64,000 bases of DNA from Pomphorhynchus laevis (lineage: Eukaryota > Acanthocephala > Palaeacanthocephala > Echinorhynchida > Pomphorhynchidae), in assembly GCA_012934845.2 (NCBI GenBank), contig WNNJ02000185.1:124001-188000 (forward strand), written 5' to 3'. Of the stretch, positions 11,035-19,599 are shown piece after piece. The translations under genes and the position numbers were made by a program. Within the stretch, counting starts at the first letter, position 1, and the number at the start of each line of letters is the position of its first letter. The notes beneath the pieces were generated by a model. That model did not search any database and was not told where the DNA came from. It saw only the letters and a program-made list of their open reading frames with translations.

Positions 11035-11064
11035 TTGATAAAGGCCGCTTGGCCGAAACGTCTT
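11035..11064 (+). other. Hammerhead-like core motif, copy 4 (3' side of PLE)
   Basis: TTGATAAAGGCC, loop GCTT, GGCCGAAACGTC: a four-base-pair stem II and the GAAA box, 60 bases after the PLE stop codon. The best-paired of the four copies. Confidence 0.6.
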
Positions 11065-11252
11065 GAATCTCATTTTGTGCAATTTTCCTGTTTTTATTAT
11101 TTCTGAAGAAAATATATGGCTGAATCACATTGTGATCCAGGATCACGATCGCTACGGTATTTACCATATATATACATATTTATATATACTAGTAGTGCAC
11201 GGATGTGCTGAGTAAACAACGGTCCAGGATTTCTTACGAAATACGGCATTTA

Positions 11253-11581
11253 TACTAAATGGTGTTGCTTAATAGACTGGACTTCGATTCACGACTTTCA
11301 GTCACCATGTCACTTCTAGACGACCACTTCAGCATCGAAATGATGAGTACCCGGCAACACTCATCAGTAGAATGAGGTACACACTGGTCGTTTCGGTTGC
11401 CTGTGTGACATTGTGAATAAAGGCGTTTCCGACACTTTGCTTAATTGTCTGAGGCTTACGCTCTTAACCAGATCGAATTGCTGTGCGGACCATCCTTAAA
11501 CACTAGGCAGAGGTTGTTGATGAATTTGGTGACTGAAAGTCGTGAATCGAAGTCCAGTCTATTAAGCAACACTATTTAGTA
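11253..11581. mobile_element. Non-autonomous DNA transposon (MITE-like) with 55-bp terminal inverted repeats
   Basis: The left TIR 11253-11307 and right TIR 11527-11581 are reverse complements with one mismatch, starting TACTAAAT(G/A)GTGTTGC. Each is flanked by TA (11251-11252, 11582-11583), the duplication used by Tc1/mariner elements. The roughly 219-bp interior has no ORF. Size, TIRs and TA fit a mariner-type MITE; the assignment to mariner is inference. Confidence 0.85.
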
Positions 11582-11913
11582 TATATATAAAGTATTGATT
11601 ATTAAAGTTCTTACAATATACTGACGAAGTCAACCAGGACTGTCTATTACATCTATCTGCTTTTCTATAAATATAGAGAATTTCATGCTTCTGCACTGCA
11701 AGACGGCGTATCGTTTCTGCATTGAGAAGCCCCATCAGTTGCAGCAATACAATGCATACACATGAAAAACATACTATATATAGATTAAAGCAGAAAGAAT
11801 TCACTATATGCTAATTGCATTGCGTAGCTTGCGCTTTCGAAGTCAGTGCAATGCAGTGAATTCTTTTCAGTGTAATAGACATCAGCGGGATCACTAAATG
11901 ACCAATATAATAA

Positions 11914-11950
11914 ATTACAAAGGAAACAGCACCGCTGTTTCCTTTGTAAT
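11914..11950. repeat. Perfect hairpin, 17-bp arms, 3-nt loop
   Basis: ATTACAAAGGAAACAGC, loop ACC, then the exact reverse complement. About 60 bp upstream is a second, imperfect stem (AGAATTCACT near 11797 and AGTGAATTCT near 11858). Confidence 0.95.
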
Positions 11951-11984
11951 GTTATATATAAATATATATATAATGTTGTATATA

Positions 11985-12228
11985 TATCCGACCGTTCTTT
12001 ACGCGTATGTGCTCATTCATCATCCTTCCTCTCATTCCTATTTTCTGAGGGATCCCACAAGGTTCAGTTTTAGGTCCCCTGTTTTTATATCTTCTGCTAG
12101 GCGATCTCTCTCCGTTTATCAAACCTTACTCCTTTAACGTCATGAAATACGCTGATGACATCCTCATCTATGCTCATGCACCCGCACATCGCATACACGA
12201 TATCTGTATTTCTGCATCCAACTTGAGT
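11985..12228 (+). mobile_element. Isolated block of LINE family D: RT active-site segment
   Basis: It matches about 22860-23100 of the longer D copy, from TATCCGACCGTTC to TTTCTGCATCCAAC. It encodes the PQGSVLGPL-like turn and YADDILIYAHAPAHRIHDI, the catalytic centre of the RT. It is an isolated piece: no neighbouring RT sequence on either side. Confidence 0.85.
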
Positions 12229-12264
12229 AGTTAAAACAATTTTCTTGATATTACCAAATTAAAA

Positions 12265-12452
12265 CATTCAAGATTTTCCCTGACATTTCCATATTTTTCC
12301 TGTCAGTTCCAGATTTTTCCTTACAGATCCAGATTTTTCTTGTCACTTCCATATTTCTCCTGACAGTTCCAGATTTTTCCTTACAGATCCAGATTTTTCT
12401 TGTCACTTCCATATTTCTCCTGACAGTTCCAGATTTTTATAGTCAGTTCCGC
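12265..12452. repeat. Minisatellite, 20-bp monomers in a 60-bp higher-order unit
   Basis: Degenerate 20-mers of the type TTCCAGATTTTTCCTTACAG. The blocks at 12304-12363 and 12364-12423 match almost exactly, giving a 60-bp period made of three diverged 20-mers. Strongly pyrimidine-rich on the + strand. Confidence 0.9.
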
Positions 12453-12474
12453 TCGCTACGCTCGCGGTTTATGC

Positions 12475-15218
12475 TTAATTTCGAGATAAGAATCTCTAGA
12501 TCATCGTCTGGCCTCCTATTTCGTTTCTCAATAATCTGCATCCATCAATCAAAATCACCTCCACCTACCTTTACGATCTTTCCACTCATAACCTTTCCGC
12601 ACATCGCTTGTCACCATCTATATTATATTTATCCTGCATTTATCCCGCCTTCAAACCAACTCCCTTCAAATCTCAAATGCCAGCTCTTCTATCGTGATCT
12701 CACCCACTCGAGTCACTCATCCTCCATAACAGAAACGCTTTCCTTCTCGCCATTGTTGCGTCATGGTCACTAATATCACTTTTTTCACCTCCTTATCTCC
12801 ACAAGCACGTCTCGACCGCGATGTTTTGGCCTTCAGATCCGTCCTCTACTCTCCTGTTTATGCAATTAAACCATCACTTTTCAACAAATTATCTTATGTC
12901 GCATTCATTCGCCAAAACAAATTTTCTCAATCTAATCCTTCTCAGCTTCCAATCTGAAATTTGTTTTCAAGCATCGCTCTCAAGCGTCCTCAGTCCTCTC
13001 CCAACGATTTAAACTCATATCCTCTTCAAATACTTTAATTTTCCCCGATCGCACCCCTTCCGAAATCGCTCAACTCTCTTCTGCCCACATCGAAAAACGC
13101 CGTCGCGAGGAAAACGGCGAAACATCGACGGAAATTTTCAAGTTGTCCACACCCGCCCCTAAATTTGATGGCACTCCAGATCCTTTATGTGTCTTCTCCG
13201 TTAGACCCTTTCACATCCACACACGGTTTTCGCCTCGGTCTCCTCAATACTTGACATATTCTCAATAAATCCGATCTTATCCTCAGCCTATTCACAATGC
13301 AATCCATCGATCTCTTCTGCCTCACTAAATCCTGTCACTCAGATTCCAACGACATCTCCATTCGCCGTCTGCTCTCTACCGGTTGCTCACTAGTCGAATC
13401 CGCCCGCCCCATCAGCTCATAACGTTCTAAATTATCTAATCATGGCGTCATTGTCACATTCGCTCGTCACCCCCACGTTTCTTTGCAAAAGCACCCCCTT
13501 TCAGTCCTTGCGCTTTTGAATTGCTCACCCGTCGTTCTAGCCCGATCATTCTAAAGCTCGCCATTTTATAACGTCCTGGTTCTTCAGCTCATACCTTTTT
13601 TTTACCGAAAAAAGGAGGTATGATCTGACTAAAATCATCGCTGACCCCTTCGTTTTGCTGACTATACTTCACTGTCCATCTCCGATCCTGGTCTATCCGA
13701 TCATTTTCTCGTCACCCTTGAAATCACTTCCAACTACTCCCCGCTTCACACACCTACCATCCTACGTCTCCCTTGGAGAAAACTTGACAAATACGTTCTC
13801 CGCTCCGCATAACTTAAATCGTCTATATCTTCTCACACAATAACATCATCCTCTCCTCACGATCGTGCCTTTCTTTTCGACTATAAATTCACATCCACTC
13901 TCGATATTCTCTTGCCTTTCAAGCCTCACCCTCACTGTCGCTTGCACCGTGCCCCATGGCTTGACATCCAATGCCTACTCCCAAAGCGTCAACTCCGTCA
14001 TGCTTTTTGAGTATATTACCGCTATCTCAGATGTGATATCCGCTCACTCACTCCGTCTCTCCGTGATTCCTATCTTGCTCTTCGCCGATCTTATCTATAC
14101 CTACTACGTACCAAATTCAACTCCTCCTGATAGCATAAAATCAACACTTCATTAAACTCCAAGTCTCTCTGGCATACTTTAAACTCAATCCTTTCTCGCT
14201 CCTCATTTTCTTGCAACATCAATCCCCATGATTATTCGTCATTTCTTCAGACCAAAGTATCAACGTTGTTCTCTCACAACCGCGTCTACATACAATTTCA
14301 CTGTTACTGCCCTCGCCTAATCCTCCCGGAACTCTTTCATATTCTCCCTGTATCACCTGTCGATGTATCATCTGTCCTCATGTCCTTGCCCAACAAGCCC
14401 CACCTGCAGATCCCCGGCCCACCCCGATACTTAAATTCATACGCTTATCTATATCCTCTCCTCACCAGCTTGTTTAACTCGTCCATCCGCAGTCGCATAT
14501 TTCCTTCACCCTAAAAATCCGTCATCGTTTGTCCCTAACTTAAGAAACAATCGCTCGACTCCTCACTTCCTTCGAGCAATCGCTCCCATTTCACTCCACC
14601 CTACCCTTTCCAAGCTCTCAGAGCGTCTTATCTTAACATAGATCAACGTTTATCTTTCTTCATCTAATTTGTATCCTCCTTTCCAATCCGCTTTCCGCTC
14701 TAATCACTCCAGAGAAATCGCCTGCATGAAAGCTTACAACGACCTACTCATTTCTCGTGACAAGGCTCTGTATAGTGTTATTATCTCCCTCGACCTCTCA
14801 TCCGCCTTCGACATCGTCAACCGCTCCATCCTCCTTTCTTGCCTTCGTTATGATTATGGATTTTCTTCCTCCAACTGTCTTTCTTCTATCTACAAAGGTC
14901 TCTCTTATATTCGTCTCGTTCTAAACCCAGGCTAGTCCAAAATAATGTGGATCCTCCCCGTCATCCTAACATATATCCTCTTCCTGTATCTTTTGCCTAA
15001 TCAATCATCCCCATAGTCCATAATCTCACAATCTTAGGCTTCCATTCAACGCCTCCTTCCCTTAACTTTCGTCTACTCCTCGCTGTGGGCTCCTGATCGT
15101 TTATCACTCTTCATTTCTTAGACAACACTAGCCCGACCTCTCTCTATCGCTGCGTTCCCGTTATTCACTCTTACTCCAAGTTACCAATTACTCCAACTAC
15201 GGTCTCCAATCCTTGCTC
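12475..15218 (+). mobile_element. LINE family D copy 2 (5' region to late RT, 3' end missing)
   Basis: A CR1/L2-like LINE. Broken frames give, in order: a proline/serine-rich 5' segment; endonuclease residues (FRLGLLNT-ILNKSDL, SIDLFCLTKS, LVESARPISS, GLSDHFLVTLEI); the RT approach (ADP-PTPILK); RT residues LYPPFQSAFRSNHSREIACMKAYNDLLISRDKALYSVIISLDLSSAFDIVN; and then, after a gap, SNCLSSIYKGLSYIRLVLNPG. The segment with the RT active site (about 260 bp in copy 4) is absent at about 14870. The copy ends abruptly at 15218 against an inverted D copy. Many stops and frameshifts. Confidence 0.85.
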
Positions 15219-16555
15219 GTCAAGGGGAAGTGATTTTGCGAATAGACGCGGAGTGACGGGCGAACGCGACAATGCCTCCGTGATTCGAGAATTTAGAAGG
15301 ATATGAGCTTATGGGGCGAGCGGATTCGACTAGTGAGCGACCGGCAGAGAGCAAACAACGAATAGAGAGTTCATCAGAATTAGAGTGCCAGGATTTGGTG
15401 AGGCAGAAGAGATCGATGGATTGCTTGGTGAATAGGTTGAAGATGATATCGGATTTATTGAGAATAGATTTTGTGTTGATGAGGCCGAGGCGGAAACTGT
15501 GTGTGGTGGTGATAGGGGCTAGTGGAGAAGACACATAGGGGAGATGGAGCGCCATCGAATTTTTGGGCGGGTGTGGACAACTTGAAAATTTCCGTCGATG
15601 TTTCGGATCGAGAGAGATGTTTCGCCGTTTTCCTCGCGACATCGTTTTTCGATGCGGGCAGATGAGAGTTGATTCATTTCTGAGGGGGTGCGATCGGGGA
15701 AAATGCGAGTGGCTGAAGATTATATGAGTTTGATCGTTGGGAGAGGACAAAAGACGCGTGAGAGCTATGCTTGAAAACAATTTTTAGGAGAGGGTTATGA
15801 GAAGGATTAGAATGAGAAGATTTATTTAGGCGGATGAATGCAACAGGAGAGATGTTGCTGAAAAAACATGGTTTATCCGCAGGAATAAGAGACGAGAGGA
15901 TGGATCTGAATGGGGAAACATTGTGGTCGAGGCATGCTGGTAAAGATAAAGATGTGGAAGGAGTTATATTAGTGACGATGACGCAACGATCGCGAGAAGA
16001 AAAGCGTTTCCATAAAGGAGGAGGAGTAACGTGAGTTGGTGATATCACGATAGGAGAGCTGGGAGTTGTGAATATCAAGGGAGTAGGTTTGACAGCGGAA
16101 GACAAAGAGGATTTGGATAATAGAGAGGGTGGTGAGCGATGTGAGGTAAGGTTATTAGTGAAAGGATTGTGGAGGTTGGTGGAGGTGATTTTGATTGAGG
16201 GATGTAGGTTATTGAGAAACGAGACAGAAGGGAAGATACGGGGGTGTCGGGAAGTGAAGACACGGGATTAGAAGTGCATTGGTGACATAATCAGTGCGTT
16301 GACAAAGGATATCAGAAACGACTATGGTGGTTTAAGTGGACACGTTGGAGATTGATATGTTCTTATGGGAGAGGTCACGTATGAGTTTGTTGGCATAAAA
16401 GCCGCATCGGAAGTATTCTTTAGACTTACTGTTTTCGCATGCGATTGTAGTTCAGGCGCTGCAGTCGTGTGTCGATCACTGTACTTGTAGTTGAGCACAG
16501 TTGGTGTTGGTCGTAGCTGTCTTCTTACGTCGTTTTATCAGCGTCCAGTAATAAT
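15219..16555 (-). mobile_element. LINE family D copy 3 (5' UTR, ORF1-like region and endonuclease)
   Basis: It reads leftward. The 143- and 186-aa frames (16105-15674, 15780-15220) carry the same proline/serine-rich region as copy 2, then HSFRLGLINTKSILNKSDIIFNLFTKQSIDLFCLTKSWHSNSDELSIRCLL, LVESARPISSYPSKFSNHGGIVAFARH, the N-terminal half of an apurinic-like endonuclease. Sequence from about 16266 to 16555 upstream of these frames may be the 5' UTR. It lies tail-to-tail with copy 2, so the two 5' halves form an inverted repeat of about 1 kb. Plus-strand frames here are antisense shadows. Confidence 0.82.
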
Positions 16556-16599
16556 ACATCCCATCAACGTCCAGTAATAGCACGATGCAATGATTTATT

Positions 16600-18045
16600 T
16601 AATATATCAATTTAGATAAAGGACTATACTACGTATTTTATTATTATTCTTACAATGCTTAGCCATAAGGTTATTTTGCCTGATCACACTTAAAAAAATA
16701 AGAAACGAAGAAATAGAAGTCAACAAGCAAAAAGCAAATCACTGCAAATATGTCCATGACTCGTTTCTCGTCTTCTTGATGATCCATTCTTTAATAATTT
16801 TTTGAACAAATGCAGACTCAGGGCGGAAGCAATTTCCTCAGGCAGAGAATTCCACATATTAAGTACCCTGTGCGACATTCCAGCATTTTGGATACCTACC
16901 ATGCCTTGTTTTATAGACAGTTTTGCTGTGACTTCTCACAATCGATGAACGTAATGTGATCGAACCACTCGGATAACCGTCTAACCGATGTACAAGCGCA
17001 TACATTCCTATCAAGTCAAGAAACAAAAATCGTGATGACATCGGTTGAATTCTTAGCAAATCTAATCGAGATGCGTAATCCACTCTCGCATTCGAACATA
17101 AACGAAACCTCGCCTTAGGACTGACTCAATATCTGTCTTTTCTTGTTTGGTGACCGGAAAATAAGCCTGAATTGCATACTCTAAATGCGGACGAAACAAC
17201 GTGTTAAACAAGTTTATAAAGACATTAGTGGTAATCTTAAGGAATGAGTTCTTTACAATATATAAAGCACGAGTAGCGCTTTTTATTGCTCTTTCACTAT
17301 TAAGTTTAGTTTTTAATGATGCCTGCACGATAATTCCTAAATCCCTATGATGTGATACTTCAGTGAGAAGAACATCTCCGATATGATATGTAAAATTACT
17401 GGATTTTTTACTTATCCTCATAAGTATACACTTATCAACGTTAAGATGTAATCCAGTAGAGGGGCACCAATCATGAACTCGATCAAAGTCTGCCTGTAAT
17501 GAATTACAGTCATCAATATCTCATATAGCAGTACAAATTTTAAGATTATCAGCGAATGCCAAGTGAGTGTTCTCAATACGTAAGAGTAAATCGTTAAGGA
17601 ACGTGATGAATAATAAAGGACCCAGTGCAGAACCCTGAGGGACACCTGTCGACACACTTCTTTCTGCAGATCAAGACTAACCAACTCTTACCTTAAACGT
17701 ACGCAATGAAAGAAAATTTTCAATCCAAGAGCAGATTACGCGAGGGACGCCGTAGTGAATTAAGAGTGACACAAGACCTTTATGTGAAACACGATCAAAG
17801 GCTTTTGAAAAATCTAGAAATACGACGTCGAGACAAAGTCCTGAGCTTAGTACTTCCATCCAACTCTCTCTCGCGGTGAGCAAGTTAGATAGACATGAAC
17901 GGCCTTGTCTGAATCCGTGTTGAGAATCAGTAAGAATGCTGTTAAATTTAGATGCTCGAGTAGTCTTTTGTCAATAACTCGTTCTAGTAATTTAGTGAGA
18001 ACACTGGTCAAACTGATAGGGCGAAAATCTAAACAAGATTTATAT
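16600..18045 (-). mobile_element. LINE family E copy 1 (CR1-like RT, 5'-truncated)
   Basis: It reads leftward from about 18045. Pieces in order: DFRPISLTSVLTKLLERVIDKRLLEHLN, then LDVVFLDFSKAFDRVSHKGLVSLLIHYGVPRVICSWIENFLSLRTFKVRVG (17883-17677), then a frame change through the active-site region (LAFADNLKI), then LNVDKCILMR and LLTEVSHHRDLGIIVQASLKTKLNSERAIKSATRALYIVKNSFL...LFRPHLEYAIQAYFPVTKQEKTDIESVLRR (17421-17062), then the C-terminal RVLNMWNSLPEEIASALSLHLFKKLL. Typical CR1-group RT plus carboxy tail. The usual YADD reads FADN in this copy; frame changes near 17680, 17420 and 17070 break it. Confidence 0.85.
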
Positions 18046-18099
18046 AAATTTTATACATAAATTAAAAATAAAGATAAATAATTATAAATAATAAATCGT

Positions 18100-18285
18100 T
18101 AAATTGACAAATAAAGTTAATAAATCATAAATTGATTATAATAAGGAATAGAGATCATCAAAAGGAACTTTTATGCTATCAGGTTTCGACCTGATATCTG
18201 GTCGAAACCTCTTTTCCTAGACCCAACACAGTAGCGGTCCAAATACATGCTAATGACGTATTTCCTCTTGTGAAATTTGCTAGTG
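18100..18285 (-). repeat. Interspersed repeat family G, copy 1
   Basis: The reverse complement matches 46251-46420: it shares ...AGGAAATACGTC, GTTGTGTTGGGTC, a short AAACCT(T/G)AT region, and CCTATTCCTTAT, then AAATTGA. It contains a local stem, AGGTTTCGACC and GGTCGAAACCT, with an 8-nt loop. No coding capacity. Confidence 0.6.
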
Positions 18286-18719
18286 TAGCTTATTAATACA
18301 GCGCATATTGTTGATAATCCATAAAAATTTCCACTCAATAGTTTAAATAAATTTTTAATAATATTTTGTTGATTTATATATATTGTAAATTTAATATTTT
18401 AATAATATTTTGTTGATTTATACTTTTCAATTATATGAAATAGAAAAAGTTCATCAAACTGGAAATTAGCAGAAAAATAGTCGTATCAACAATACATAGT
18501 TTTTGTATTTCTGTTTCTGTTTTTTTACAACACTGTGTTTTTACCAATCGATTAATATATAATATACTATATTTAATAATAAAGTGTTTCAATTTATAAA
18601 ATAAAAATAATTTTATTTCTCAGAGGTAAATTACCGGGAAAACAAAGTCCACATGTCAATAATAACTTGTCAGTAGAAGATTTATAAGATTTTTCAATTT
18701 ATATTTATAACGATAAAAT

Positions 18720-18835
18720 TATTATGAATTAACTAATAAATAATATACGATGTATTCGAAGGAATAGAGATAATCAGGATGAATTGTTATGTTATAAGGT
18801 TTTGGCAACAATAATTCAGTTGCATTCAAAATTCG
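18720..18835 (-). repeat. Interspersed repeat family G, copy 2 (partial)
   Basis: AAGGAATAGAGATAATCAGGATG and TTATAAGGTTTTGGC match the reverse complement of 46540-46600. Confidence 0.55.
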
Positions 18836-19354
18836 TTAAATTTAAAATATTTGTTTGTCGATTTATTTTCTGTTATTAGAATTTATGAATACCTAGTCAA
18901 TACCTAGTCAATAGCCAGTTGATAAATATAATACTGATATTTTCTAAGAGGAACAGCATTCTTGGTAGGTAGTAACAGTTTGATTTATTAGAAATTGATC
19001 AAAATAATACGATGTGTAAATACTTCCGTAGCAAGCTAAACTCCACACTCGATTAGTTACACGTCTTCACACATTTTCACTGGCGTTAACCCTAGCACAG
19101 AAAAAACGCATCTCTTCATGTGATGTGTGTTCAGCCGGTCCTTGTTTCTGTACTTACATGTTTAGTCGAAAATAGCTTGAAATTTTTGTTACATTTCTAT
19201 ATTTCCGCATTTGTTTCGAAATTGCCGTGCAATGGTTCAGTCGCGATGAGTTCAGCCAATGGTTAACCATTGGCTGATGGCTACAGAGAATTGATGTCAC
19301 TTTAGCCGTGCAGCTATTTAATATTAATAAAAATGTGTAATTATTATTTAACGT
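18836..19354. other. Noncoding stretch with a perfect 26-bp palindrome
   Basis: No gene recognised. At 19252-19277 the half-site TCAGCCAATGGTT is followed directly by its reverse complement, with no loop. Confidence 0.6.
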
Positions 19355-19398
19355 GGCAAATGCGTGCCAGCTGCACGCTTACAAGTCCACTACCCCTA
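19355..19398 (-). mobile_element. 3' tail of LINE family D, solitary
   Basis: On the - strand it reads GTGGACTTGTAAG, a hairpin GCGTGC-AGCTG-GCACGC (19362-19378), ATTTGCCAC, then TTAAATAAT: the terminal signature of family D. Confidence 0.8.
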
Positions 19399-19599
19399 CG
19401 AGTCTTAATATTTCATATCCTTTACAAACAATCATTTTATAATTTGTCGAAATAGCTTTAACAATTTATTATTGCTGAACTACTTTTTTTCTTTCTTTTT
19501 TTTCTTTTCTTTTCTTAATATTGTGATCAGACAAAATGACTCTTTTATGTGTCAAAGTCTTGTAATAATTTTTTTAGATTATAACAATTTATTAAAATT

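Larger units (their letters stand above)
4437..11110 (+). mobile_element. Penelope-like element (PLE), interrupted by LINE B
   Basis: A Penelope-like retroelement reading rightward. In order: a terminal-repeat-like piece with a hammerhead-like motif (4446-4473) and (TA)n; a 5' leader; a reverse transcriptase (about 4841-6600); LINE B inserted at 6667-10508; a GIY-YIG endonuclease (about 10530-10974); and a 3' end with another hammerhead-like motif (11035-11064). The RT motif set and the C-terminal GIY-YIG nuclease are diagnostic of PLEs. The coding sequence is interrupted in roughly four places apart from the LINE, so this is a dead copy. End coordinates are approximate. Confidence 0.85.

Noticed and set aside
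11914-11950. Hairpins as Helitron 3' ends
   Set aside because: None of the four hairpins is followed by CTRR, and no TC 5' end was seen.
15311-16271. Plus-strand frames of 60-75 aa
   Set aside because: Antisense shadows of LINE D copy 3, whose - strand translation matches endonuclease motifs.
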